In this document: positions 46,370 to 58,779 of the stretch, piece after piece
How positions within the stretch are numbered: the stretch's first letter is position 1
How the letters are laid out: each line of letters opens with the position of its first letter
DNA from: Mactra quadrangularis
Taxonomy: Eukaryota > Mollusca > Bivalvia > Venerida > Mactridae
DNA: 64,000 nucleotides
NCBI GenBank assembly: GCA_025267735.1
Contig: CM046294.1
Coordinates: 716,001 to 780,000, forward strand
Reading direction: 5' to 3'
Position numbers and translations under genes: made by a program
Notes under the pieces: model-generated
What the model was told of the DNA's origin: nothing
The model's input: only the letters and a program-made list of their open reading frames with translations
Databases searched by the model: none

Positions 46370-47240
46370 TTTCCATTAGTGTATTTATTGACAGTAAGTC
46401 ATTTTTAAGTGGCATATAGCAATTTTTCTTGGTGTTTAACAAAGAATTAATGGTTATGTAGTTTTTATTATTAATATGTTGCATTATTCTGCAAAATGTG
46501 TATAATGTGGTTGTAGTACGAAAAGTTGGACCCCCCCCCCCTAAAAAAGTTCGAATCCACCCATGAACTAGCCACAAAAATAACCAAACCCTTGTACAAG
46601 AATATATAGTTCTAATAGTACACCATCATGATCAATTGTTTTATAAAGTTATTTATTTTTTGACGCTATAACAAAACAACAAACAAACGAAGCTTTCATT
46701 CTAGAGTATGTTGTTGTTAGTATTATTCCCAAAATTAATTGGCTATTATTTTGCGCTACTTTTGTGTTTGTTCCATTTTTCACATAACATTTTTTTTCTT
46801 TTATCTTTTATTTATGACAAAATGGCCTTATGTACTTAGTACATCAAAGCCAAAAATAATTTCATCATAAAAATCACTGCTTTCATATTCTTACTCATTA
46901 AGATATTGAATGGCCATAAAACACCTTTAAAAGTTCATACATGTTATAACTATTTCAGTTATGCTGTAATATCACACAAACATTCTCAAAAATAAAAATT
47001 ATACATTGCCTGTCATCTAATCACCACACTTTTTGTTAAGGTATCTATATTTATCACAATATACTATCTAACCCAAATCTAATACAAATCTCTATTGTTT
47101 CTGTTTTGGTGCTTTTCTACAGTCTAATAAAAAGTAGTGAGGTAAAAAGCGCAATTTCTGTTGTTAATCATCCTTCTGATTATAGTTTGAAACATATTAT
47201 CAATAAATTAACAATTATTTCAAGCTCTGAAATTTGTATA
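46370..47240. other. Non-coding AT-rich spacer before the satellite
   Basis: Contains a C-run followed by TAAAAAAGTTCGAATCC (46530-46560), an inverted relative of the G-rich string near 4.97 kb. No gene is supported. Confidence 0.4.
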
Positions 47241-47244
47241 ATTA

Positions 47245-50200
47245 ATCTGTTTGTCGCTTTATGACACACAAAAACCCGATATAAGATCTTGCCTCTCATC
47301 AAAACAGTATATCTATTGTTTCCTTTCTTTCTTTGTCATTGTATGACCCATAGACCCACCAGGTAAGTATTACATTAAAACTATAAAACCATAAAACCAT
47401 AACCGTTTTTTTTCTACCTTTGTCGCTGTATGACACACATACACACTTAAAAGATTGTCTAAAAAGATAAAAAGATAAAAGATGTTGGTATTATTTCTAA
47501 CTTTGTCACCGTATGGAACACAACCCCACTAGGTAAGTATTAAAGAAAACCGTAAAACTCTGACTGTTCTTGGTTATATCTTTGTCGCTGTATGACGCAA
47601 ATACTCGCTCAATAGATTGACCAAAATACAACTGTCGATATTGCTTCTATCTTTGTCGCTGTTAGACTTACAAACCCACTAGAAAAGTATACAAAAACTC
47701 CACAAAACCATAAAATCGTAACTGTTCTGTGTTTCTTTCTTTGTCGCTGAATGATGCAATACTCACTTAAAAGAATGACCAAAACCACAACTGTAGATAT
47801 TGTTTTTATCTTTATCTCTGTATGACACACACAAACCCACTTGGAAAGTATTCAAGAAAACCCAAAATCATAAAACATATCTATTCTTTGTTTCTTTCTT
47901 TGTCGCTGTATGACGCAAATACTCACTCAAAAGATTGTCTAAAATCACAACTATTGATATTATTCCTATCTTTGTCGCTGTATGACACTAATACTCACTC
48001 AAAAGATTGTCTAAAATCACAACTATTGATATTATTCCTATCTTTGTCTCCGTAAGACACACAACCTCACTAGATAAGTATTAAAGAAAACCATAAAATC
48101 ATAACTGTTCTATGTTTCTAGCCTTGTCGCTGTATGACTTAAATACTCACTTTAAAATGACCAAAACACAACTGTAGATATTGTTTCTATCTTTGTCGTT
48201 GTATGACACGCAAACCCACTAGGTAAGTATTTGCGAAAACCATAAAACCCTTACCGTTCTTTGCTTCCTATCTTTGTCGCTGTATGACACTAATAATCAC
48301 TTAAAAGATTGACCAAAAAACAACTGTTGATATTATTTCTATCTTTGTCACCGTATGGAACACAACCCCTCTACGTAAGTATTAAAGAAAACCGTAAAAC
48401 TCTGACTGTTCTTGTTTATATCTTTGTCGCTGTATGACGCAAATACTCGCTCAACAGATTGACCAAAATCAACTGTCAATATTGCTTCTATCTTTGTCGC
48501 TGTTAGACTTACAAACCCACTAGAAAAGTAGACAAAAACTCCACAAAACCATAAAATCGTAACTGTTCTGTGTTTCTTTCTTTGTCGCTGAATGATGCAA
48601 ATACTCACAGCCACTTAAAAGAATAACCAAAACCACAACTGTAGATATTGTTTCTATCTTTATCGCTGTATGACACACACAAACCCACTTGGTAAGTATT
48701 CAAGAAAACCCCAAAATCATAAAAAACATATCTATTCTTTGTTTCTATCTTTGTCGCTGTATGACACAAATAATCACTCAAAAGATTGTCTAAAATCACA
48801 ACTATTGATATTATTCCTATCTTTGTCTCCGTAAGACACACAACCTCACTAGATAAGTATTAAAGAAAACCATAAAATCATAACTGTTCTTTGTTTCTAG
48901 CCTTGTCGCTGTATGACTTAAATACTCACTTAAAATGACCAAAAAAAACAACTGTTATCATTTCTATCTTTGTCGCTGTAAGACACACAAACCCATTAGG
49001 TAAGTATGAAAGAAAACCGCAAAACCATTACCGTTCTTTGCTTCCTATCTTTGTCGCTGTATGACACACAACCTCACTAGATAAGTATTAAAGAAAACCA
49101 TAAAATCATAACTGTTCTTTGTTTCTAGCCTTATCGCTGTATGACTTAAATACTCACTTTAAAATGACCAAAACACAACTGTAGATATTGTTTCTATCTT
49201 TGTCGTTGTATGACACGCAAACCCACTAGGTAAGTATTTGCGAAAACCATAAAACCCTTACCGTTCTTTGCTTCCTATCTTTGTCGCTGTATGACACTAA
49301 TAATCACTTAAAAGATTGACCAAAAAACAACTGTTGATATTATTTCTATCTTTGTCACCGTATGGAACACAACCCCACTACGTAAGTATTAAAGAAAACC
49401 GTAAAACTCTGACTGTTCTTGTTTATATCTTTGTCGCTGTATGACGCAAATACTCGCTCAACAGATTGACCAAAATCAACTGTCGATATTGCTTCTATCT
49501 TTGTCGCTGTTAGACTTACAAACCCACTAGAAAAGTATACAAAACCTCCACAAAACCATAAAATCGTAACTGTTCTGTGTTTCTTTCTTTGTCGCTGAAT
49601 GATGCAAATACTCACAGCCACTTAAAAGAATAACCAAAACCACAACTGTAGATATTGTTTCTATCTTTATCGCTGTATGACACACACAAACCCACTTGGT
49701 AAGTATTCAAGAAAACCCCAAAATCATAAAAAACATATCTATTCTTTGTTTCTATCTTTGTCGCTGTATGACACAAATAATCACTCAAAAGATTGTCTAA
49801 AATCACAACTATTGATATTATTTCTATCTTTGTCTCCGTATGACACTCAACCCCACTAGATAAGTATTAAAGGAAACCATAAAATCATAACTGTTCTTTG
49901 TTTCTAGCCTTGTCGCTGTATGACTTAAATACTCACTTAAAATGACCAATAAAACAACTGTTATTATTTCTATCTTTGTCGCTGTAAGACACACAAACCC
50001 ATTAGGTAAGTATGAAAGAAAACCACAAAACCATGAAGTCATAACTTTTCTCTGTTTCTAGCTTTGTCGCTGTATGACACAAATACTCGCTTAAAAGATT
50101 GACCAAAACACAACTGTTGATATTGTTTCTATCTTTGTCGTTGTATGACACACAAACCCACTAAAAAGTATTTGAAAAAAACCCATAAAACCCTTACCGT

Positions 50201-50640
50201 TCTTTGCTTCCTATCTTTGTCGCTGTATGACACTAATACTCACTTAAAAGACTGACCAAAACACAACGGTAGATATTGTTTCTCTCTTTGTTGTTGTATG
50301 ACACACAACCCCATTAGGTAAGTTTTTAAGAAAAGCATAAAACCACAAAATCATAACTGGTCTTTGTTTCTATCTTTGTCGCTGTATGACGCAAATACTC
50401 ACTTTAGAGATTGTCCAAAAACACAACTGTTGATATTATTTCTATCTTTGTCGCTGTAAGCCACAAACCCATTAGGCAAGTATTAAAGAAATCATAAACC
50501 ACAAAATCATAACTGTTCTTTGTTTCTTGCTTTGTCGCTGTTCGACACAAATACTCATTTAAAAGGTTGTTCAAAAACAAACTGTTGATGATGTTAAACT
50601 ATTATTTATATCTTTGTCGCTGTATGATATTTATAAAGCA
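47245..50640. repeat. Satellite array 1: alternating 72- and 80-bp monomers with a conserved core
   Basis: About 45 monomers share the core TCTTTGTCGCTGTATGAC. Two spacer types alternate: one with ACAAACCCACTAGGTAAGTA then AAAACCATAAAATCATAAC, the other with AATACTCACTTAAAAGATTG then CACAACTGTTGATATTATTT. Core positions such as 47973, 48045, 48125, 48194, 48275 and 48346 give the alternating spacing. A higher-order unit of 1007 bp repeats (for example 48343 and 49350), and an earlier 842-bp step starts at 47501. Open frames on the minus strand read SYSDKD repeatedly; they reflect the core and are not taken as genes. Confidence 0.95.
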
Positions 50641-52638
50641 AAGGTTATTATTTTCTACCAAAACTACAGTATAACTTCTGCAGAGCGGTCATCTTCAGGA
50701 GAAATTCTCTGCACAACAACTGCTTTTGATATTTTCCTAAGGCGTAATTTATATTGAATTTAACCTCTGCAGTGCAACAACCTCTAAACAGCGACATACT
50801 ATAGCTCCACTTAGTTGAAGTTGTTCAAGCGAGGTTTTGACTGCATATTATTTCTTTCTTTGTCGTTGTATGACAAAACTCTTCCCTTTAAACGATATTG
50901 GTTAGTCACAGATCCTGTAACTAGTGTAATAAATTCCTTCCTTCTCTCAATATATGATACAAATTCGCTCTCTTTAAATTCTATTCTATACCACAACTGT
51001 CCAAATGGGAGAAAATGGCAAGCATTTTAGAGGATTAAATGTCCGCTATATTGCTTGCATATTTTACGTTTGCTTTAATCTATGTCACACAATGAAGGGA
51101 TCCCTAAAGTTAAGTTGACATTACCTCAATGTCCACAAAACTGCTTGACATGATAAGAGACTTACAAACTATAAGCAGTTTGGTTACACCAACCAAATTA
51201 TTATATATCAATATCTTGCTAGACAAGTTATGTCAAACACTTTACATCAAAAGGATAACATTAGTTAAATGTTGTCTAAGCACTTTTTCACTTTTCATAA
51301 GATAACTTAACAAATCCTTTGTGTATAATACAATTGTACCAGTGGATCAGATCTTGTTGTTCTAAAAGTTTGTTTACTAGGGTGGATGGTTTTGTAAGTG
51401 ATTGACATTGCACGGACATGTTGACCCATCGCGCCCGGAAAGCACCTGTCATTGTTCTGGTCATCTAATGATTATTGTTTGAATGTAGTGCTCGGTCCTG
51501 CTCATACCGTATGAGTAGGCATAATGCATTGGGATTTATCTTTGGCTTAGTTTCTAAATTCAAGTTACAAATTAAATTAGGTTAAGGTACTGGTACTGGT
51601 ATAGGGTGCCATTAATGTACCTACCCACACCAAGAGAGATGTGGGGGAGCACGTCATGTGAACAATTTTCTGCCGGTGGTCAGTAGGTCTTATACTTCCT
51701 TGTTACTCCTAACCGAGTAATGGGAGGTATATTTTTCGCCGGTCAGCAATGGCTAAGACATTACTGGTTATTGATATCCAATTGGTTGACTTGTCTGGTT
51801 CATCTCTTACAAAGTCATCACTATCACCATATATGTAAACAAACAACATGGAAAATGGCAACTTTATTCTACTGTCACAACACAATTATAAATATTAATT
51901 GCTCGACTAGATTGAAGTACCTTAACTATTGTAAGAACCATATTTCCTGTATCCTTAACTGGTCAGGAAGATAAAATCATCCTAGTACATGTAGATACAA
52001 CTCCAAACAGTTACAATAATGACTGTGTGATATTCACTAGATCCCCATTGTATTATTGATATATATTACTGTATGGTTAAAAACAATGTCACATCACGAA
52101 ATGAAGCATTTATATATCAATAATGCACAACCAATACATGTACTCATTCTCATAATATCATTATCGTATCTTAAATGTTTGCTTCTTAAAATATAGTTAA
52201 CAGTATCAGTTATTTTGCAGGACAGGCATATTGTCAATAGATTGCACACTGTGTACTAAAGCATTTATATGTGCATCTTAAAAGAGGTAGAACACTTAAT
52301 GAAGGGATCCTATTAGTTGTGTTGACTTCTATCTGTCTTATATGACTCTTTATTTCTTATCATTTGAACCATGTGATAAATGCAGTAGGCATAATATAAA
52401 AAAACCTGACCTCTCCAACTTCTCTTCTCCGTTCATAAATTCATCTTTATTTGCTCTAAAGCTCTGAAAGCTTATGTCATTGCCCCAAACAATTGGCTTA
52501 TCATATATATCATATCATATATTAGTATATCATTCATATCTGGAAGTTCTCTTTGCATGACGATATCTCATTGTTCTGGAGCTTATTAGTCAGAATTTCT
52601 GTTAAGTTATTTATAAGACATTTCTCTCATGTCTTTGC
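49877..52638. repeat. Segmental duplication, copy 1
   Basis: Direct copy of 52648-55545. The offset is 2771 bp over the satellite part and 2927 bp after an indel of 156 bp (present in copy 2 at about 53425-53590, absent here near 50660). It includes the end of satellite array 1 and about 2 kb of unique sequence, which has an isolated satellite core at about 50853, the palindrome CTCATACCGTATGAG near 51502 and no supported gene. Confidence 0.93.
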
Positions 52639-52647
52639 CATAAAAAA

Positions 52648-53480
52648 CCATAAAATCATAACTGTTCTTTGTTTCTAGCATTGTCGTTGTATGACTTAAA
52701 TACTCACTTAAAAATGACCAAAAAACCAACTGTTATCATTTCTATCTTTGTCGCTGTAAGACACACAAACCCATTAGGTAAGTATGAAAGAAAACCGCAA
52801 AACCATGAGGTCATAACTTTTCTCTGTTTCTAGCTTTGTCGCTGTATGACAGAAATACTCGCTTAAAAGATTGACCAAAACACAACTGTTGATATTGTTT
52901 CTATCTTTGTCATTGTATGACACACAAACCCACTAAAAAGTATATTAGAAAACCATAAAACCCTTACCGTTCTTTGTCCTATCTTTGTCGCTGTATGACA
53001 CTAATACTCACTTAAAAGATTTACCAAAACACAACGGTAGATATTGTTTCTCTCTTTGTTGTTGTATGACACACAACCCCATTAGGTAAGTTTTTAAGAA
53101 AAGCATAAAACCACAAAGTCATAACTGGTCTTTGTTTCTATCTTTGTCGCTGTATGACGCAAATACTCACTTCAGAGATTGTCCAAAAACACAACTGTTG
53201 ATATTATTTCTATCTTTGTCGCTGTAAGCCACAAACCCATTAGGCAAGTATTAAAGAAAACAATAAAACCACAAAATCATTACTGTTCTTTGTTTCTTGC
53301 TTTGTCGCTGTTCGACACAAATATTCATTTAAAAGGTTGTTCAAAAACAAACTGTTGATGATGTGAAACTATTATTTATATCTTTGTCGCTGTATGACAT
53401 TTATAAAGCAAAGGTTATTATTTTCTATCAAAATCAGTCATACATGTCATTATTTCTCTATCCCTGTATGACACATACGT
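52648..53480. repeat. Satellite array 2 (within duplication copy 2)
   Basis: Same monomers and core as array 1, about ten units, paired with the end of array 1 by the duplication. A weak core (CTCTATCCCTGTATGACAC) at about 53456 lies in the 156-bp segment missing from copy 1. Confidence 0.92.
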
Positions 53481-55545
53481 CTTATAATCAAGAGTATTTT
53501 CTAGTTTCAAAAACAACATAGGCGTTGCTTTATATGTATTATCTTTCTGTCTTACTGGAAGACTAACATGCTAAATTAAAAACAACTTAACTACAGTATA
53601 ACTTCTGCAGAGCGGTCATCTTCAGGAGAAATTCTCTGCACAACAACTGCTTTTGATATTTTCCTAAGGCGTAATTTATATTGATTTTAACCTCTGCAGT
53701 GCAACAACCTCTAAACAGCGACTTACTATAGCCCCACTTAGTTGAAGTTGTTCAAGCGAGGTTTTTACTGCATATTGTTTCTTTCTTTGTCGCTGTATGA
53801 CAAATCTCTTCCCTTTAAACGATATTGGTTAGTCACAGATCCTGTTACTAGTGTAATAAATTCTTTCCTTCTCTCAATATATGATACAAATTCGCTCTCT
53901 TTAAATTCTATTCTATATCACAACTGCCCAAATGGGAGAAAATGGCAAGCATTTTAGAGGATTAAATGTCCGCTATATTGCTTGCATATTTTACGTTTGC
54001 TTTAATCTATGTCACACAATGAAGGGATCCCCTAAAGTTAAGTTGACATTACCTCAATGTCCACAAAACTGCTTGACATGATAAAAGACTTACAAACTAT
54101 AAGCAGTTTGGTTACACCAGCCAAATTATTATATATTAATATATTGCTAGACAAGTTGTGTCAAACACTTGACATCAAAAGGATAACATTAGTTAAATGT
54201 TGTCTAAGCACTATTTCACTTTTCATGAGATAACTTAACAAATCCTTTGTGTATAATACAATTGTACCAGTGGATCAGATCTTGTTGTTCTAAAAGTATG
54301 TTTACTAGGGTGGAGGGTTTTGTAAGTGATTGACATTGCACGGACATGTTGACCCATTGCGCCAGGAAAGCACCTGTCATTGTTCTGGTCATCTAATGAT
54401 TATTGTTTGAATGTAGTGCTCGGTCCTACTCATACCGTATGAGTAGGCATAATGCATTAGGATTTATCTTTGGCTTAGTTTCTAAATTCAAGTTAGATAT
54501 TAAATTAGGTTAAGGTACTGGTATTGGTATAGGGTGCCATTAATGTACCTACCCACACCAAGAGAGATGTGGGGGAGCACGTCATGTGAACAATTTTCTG
54601 CCGGTGGTCAGTAGGTCTTATACTTCCTTGTTGCTTCTAACCGAGTAATGGGGAGGTATATTTTTCGCCGGTCAGCAGTGGCTAAGACATTACTGGTTAT
54701 TGATATCCAATTGGTTGACTTGTCTGGTTCATCTCTTACAGAGTCATCACTATCACCATATATGTAAACAAACCACATGGAAAATGACAACTTTATTCTA
54801 CTGTCAGAACACAATTATAAATATTTATTGCTCGACCAGATTGAAGTACCTTAACTATTGTAAGAACCATATTTCCTGTATCCTTAACTGGTCAGGAAGA
54901 TAAAATCACCCTAGTACATGTAGATACAACTCCAAACAGTTACAATAATGATCCCCATTGTATTATTGATACATATTACTGTATGGTTAAAAACAATGGC
55001 ACATCACGAAATAAAGCATTTATATATCAATAATGCACAACCAATACTCATTCTCATAATATCATTATTGTATCTTCAATGTTTGCTCCTTGAAAATTAA
55101 TTAACAGTATCAGTTATTTTGCAGGACAGAAATATTGTCAATAAATTGCACACTGTGTACTAAAACATTTATTTGTGCATCATAAAAGAGGAAGAACACT
55201 TAATGAAGGGATCCTATTAGTTGTGTTGACTTCTATCTGTCGTATGTGATTCTTCATTTTTTATCAGTTAAACCATGTGTTGAATGCAGTAGGCAAAATA
55301 AAAAAAAACTGACCTCTCCAACTTCTCTTCTCCGTTCATAAATTCATCTCCATTTTCTCTAAAGCTCAGAAAGCTAATGTCATTGCCCCAAACAATTTGC
55401 TTATCATATATATATCATACCATATATAAGTATATCATTCATATCTGGAAGTTCTCTTTGCATGACGATATCTCATTGTACTGGAGCTTACTAGTCAGAA
55501 TTTCTGTTTAGTTATTCATAAGACATTTCTCTCATGTCTTTGGCG
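52648..55545. repeat. Segmental duplication, copy 2
   Basis: Second direct copy, very similar to copy 1 with scattered substitutions and small indels (for example a short deletion near 54950 relative to 52020-52045). It starts inside satellite sequence and ends at CTCATGTCTTTGG near 55545, after which copy 1 has no counterpart. Copy 2 directly follows copy 1, so this is a tandem duplication. Confidence 0.93.
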
Positions 55546-55727
55546 AACCACTTATGAAATAAATATAACAATTCCAACCAACTTAATGATTCTATAGATG
55601 CACAACAAAAGCTTCTTTGTTGTTATTCCATACCTGTTTATAGCACCAATACTCCTTTAAAAACAATCATTGCAGACAGTGCAACGAGTGACATTATTTC
55701 ATTTCTGAATGCGTTCATTTCAACCAA

Positions 55728-55985
55728 ATATACTCTGTTCATTAAATATACTCTGTTCATTAAATATACTCTGTTCATTTAACATACTCTATACATTAAG
55801 CATACATACTCTGTGTATTTAACATACTCTATTCTTTAAGCATATTCTATTTATCAAATATACTCTCTACATTAAACATACTCTATACGTTAAATATACA
55901 CTATACATTGAATACATTCTATTCAATAAACATATTCTTTTCATTAAACAAGCTCTAAACATGAAACGTACTCTGTACACGAATC
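55728..55985. repeat. Minisatellite of about 18-20 bp units
   Basis: Degenerate copies of ATACTCTGTTCATTAAAT, about 13-15 in number. The first three are nearly identical; later ones diverge (ACATACTCTATACATTAAGC and similar). Confidence 0.88.
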
Positions 55986-55989
55986 CTTA

Positions 55990-56695
55990 AGAACAAATAA
56001 ACATGTATATATTGAAAACGAATGTGTGCCTAAAGAACGCTCATTTCCGACTGCAGATATATCCTTAATACAAATGTACCCTTAACCAGAAACAAAGTGT
56101 TAACATATAACATGTATATTCATGACTTGAAAAAAAACTCTATAAATAATATATAATATATATAATAATTTAAATTGACTTGCTATTAACATAAAACATA
56201 TTTTTACTCGGAACAAACTTCATACTGAATCAATCTCTTAATATAAGACGCAACCCTTTACACGAAACTGACTTTTTTTGTTTTATATAAAACTATAATT
56301 TACATTATCACCATTTATAAAAGATAAAAAAACTCCTTACATTAAAACATGTTTTCCGTATTAAACATACTTTCGAAAGTGATAAACCTCCGCCTGGCCT
56401 ATCAATAGTCTTTGCAATAAAAGTTTTCAAAAAAACTGAGTTTTTCTAGTCTCAATTATGCATGTATATTATGACAAGAAGTAACTGTTTTATTACGTAC
56501 AGTGTTTACTTTTTGTATTAAAGATTTATTTCACAATTTTACGCTCATATCAAGGGAGACTACTTTGGTAGTGACTCAGCGATTTTCAAAAGTGGCCTCA
56601 GTTGTTCCAACTGTATATCTTGTCTTGTAGAACTTTATTGAACATTTCTAAATTGTCAATTACAAATTGTAAAAATAATCTCTTGATCTTTTGCA
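55990..56695. other. Non-coding AT-rich spacer
   Basis: No gene or clear repeat was recognised. Confidence 0.4.
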
Positions 56696-56697
56696 GT

Positions 56698-56890
56698 AAC
56701 GGCGTTGGTGTAGTGGTAGCACTTTAAAGCTGCCGACCTGGGTTTGATTCCCGGTGAACGGTAGGTCTCACCTGTCCATGAAAATCCAGCTACAAGGTCG
56801 AATTTCTTTCTTATGAGGAAAAGATGTAGACATCTTGTGGAAAAGGTAAACAAGGTCTGATAAAAGATAAATGTCAAGGAAGGCTTGTTA
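56698..56890 (+). mobile_element. SINE family C copy
   Basis: tRNA-like head: A box TTGGTGTAGTGGTAGCACTT and B box TGGGTTTGATTCCCGG with near-normal spacing. The acceptor and T stems do not pair properly, so this is not a functional tRNA. About 120 bp of unrelated body follows (CAGCTACAAGGTCGAATTTC, GATGTAGACATCTTGTGG). Confidence 0.6.
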
Positions 56891-56949
56891 GATGAAACGA
56901 TCGCTTTACATACCCTTTTTAATATTCATAAATTGCTTAAAATACTTCT

Positions 56950-57247
56950 TTGTCGGGTTCAATGCCGTAGCAAAAAATTATATGTCATATCACGGCAGTT
57001 AGTCAACCTACTCACCGTCCATAGAAAATGGTAAACGTCTGCATTTAGCTGATAACCAGTTACTAGGCACACACTTCTATCAGTGAATGAAAAGTGCCAT
57101 ATATGATCGATAATTAGTGGTAGGATGGAGAAAGGTCGTAGAAATCATTTCATGACCAAATTCAACGAGAGTATGTCCCGCACGGGATCGAACCCAAGAC
57201 CTCTCGATCAGTAGACTTGTGTGCTACCAACTAGCTAGCCGGGTGGC
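56950..57247 (-). mobile_element. SINE family A copy 4
   Basis: Minus strand: A box TAGCTAGTTGGTAGCACACA, B box TTGGGTTCGATCCCGTGC, body TACTCTCGTTGAATTTGG and CTACGACCTTTCTCCATCCT, tail TGACTAACTGCCGTGATATG and CTACGGCATTGAACCC. More diverged than the copies at 14.1 and 46.1 kb. Confidence 0.87.
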
Positions 57248-57604
57248 ATAAAATAATAATAATTACAAGATTTTTTTGTCACATACTATTCTAAACTTCA
57301 ATATTTGTGGAATGGAATCGGACACATTTGACTGTTAGTATACTTAACAAAAGCTTAGGTTTTGTCGTTTATTTTCTACAGGAACATTTATGCTCTAATA
57401 TATCCATGGTGTTTGTTTAAAAAATATACAGACTGTATCACTGAAGTTTTACATACAGATGGGCAAAGAAAATAAATATCTATAGGTAAGTTAGATAAAT
57501 TTAATAAATTCTCTACTGCTAAAACTTGAATACTTTCACGGTGACTGGATGAAATTATGACTGTTGTATTAGATTTCAGTCACAACAAAAGAATAAGAAA
57601 TGAA

Positions 57605-57695
57605 TTTTGTAATTCGATAATAATTCATGGTCCAAACTGAGATTCGAACTACGACTCCTCCAGTCGTAAGTGAACACTACCACGTCGCCATTAAA
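57605..57695 (-). mobile_element. tRNA-like SINE head, unknown family
   Basis: Minus strand ATGGCGACGTGGTAGTGTTC (A-box-like) and GTCGTAGTTCGAATCTCAG (B-box-like) at tRNA-like spacing. No body shared with the other SINEs was seen. Confidence 0.5.
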
Positions 57696-58002
57696 GTTAT
57701 CTTAAGGGCAAAGGAGTACTAGTGCCGTATTATACAACTGCTGTATTACAATGTATAATCATGTCCAGAGTAGTCATTTAGATCGTAATATTTATCATAA
57801 GTCTCAACATTTACAGCATGTCATCATCATATACATGTTTAATGACCAACATGTCATTATCATTATGACCAAACTATTCTTTATCAATAGAAAAAAAGAC
57901 TTCATTTATAGCAACTTTCATCATCATTATTGCTGCTTTTTTGGTGTGAACATTTTTTAAAAACTTAAGACATAAAAAACTATTTATAAAAATTGTTGTT
58001 TT

Positions 58003-58112
58003 TGTTAATGATGATGATGATAGTTATGATGATAATGATAATGATGGTGATGATGATAATAATGGTGATGATAATAATGGTGATGATAATATTGGTGATG
58101 ATGATAATGAAA
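58003..58112. repeat. GAT/GATAAT microsatellite
   Basis: Interrupted GATGATGAT, GATAATGGT and similar triplets over about 110 bp. Confidence 0.88.
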
Positions 58113-58412
58113 CATGCTGTCTGAACTCTGTCTAATGGTGATTGATTAAGCTATAGATAATGACGACTAACTGCTACTTGACGTGTAACTGATGGTTTAC
58201 ATTTAGTTAGATGCATTCGTACAAACCATTTTGCCTACCCATGTCCAATAATGTCAGTATTTGAGATCTCCAGGGTAGTGTTTCTAAGTTAGCATTTTAA
58301 GTACCTATTACATAAATGTTATGTATGAAAATTATTACTAATGTCATAGCAAACGTATTGAATTTCTAACTTTTGACAAGAGTCAGTTAATGTCTTCCTT
58401 AGTCATCACGTA

Positions 58413-58776
58413 GGCAATACCACGTGACTATGGCGTCACTGATGTTACAGTTTCATGAAGAAAAGTTAAACATTGAACAATCAAACGTGACTCCTAACAC
58501 TCCTTTTCAAGCAGGACGTCGATTTGTCATTGTAGCGTGCTGGAAAGAAATGACGTTTGTAGGTTTTCCAGGATGTTTTCAAAAAGTATAAAACTGGCGT
58601 TAGAGATGTTATGCGCAGCAAAAATATACAATTTCGGCTTAGCTTCGCGTTGGCATCTTGAAAATCTGAGGATAATAAAAAACTTACAACTCTTTAAAAC
58701 TCTGAGTGAAGGCGGTTTGTTCACCGATTTCTTCCTGAAAATGTTACATTTGTGACGTCATAGTCGTGGTATTGCC
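58413..58776. mobile_element. 364-bp MITE with long inverted ends
   Basis: Left GGCAATACCACGTGACTATG and right end (reverse-complemented GGCAATACCACGACTATGAC) start inverted arms of about 60 bp that continue through CGTCAC, TGTTACA and TTTCA. The interior is open on the plus strand for about 70 codons but has no recognised domain. The terminal duplication is unclear. Confidence 0.75.
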
Positions 58777-58779
58777 ACT

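Noticed and set aside
47609..50042. Several minus-strand frames with recurring SYSDKD and TATKIE
   Set aside because: They follow the satellite core read in different frames; no start, splice or domain support.
47245..53480. A CRISPR array
   Set aside because: Regular repeats are present, but spacers are themselves repeated and the genome is eukaryotic; this is satellite DNA.
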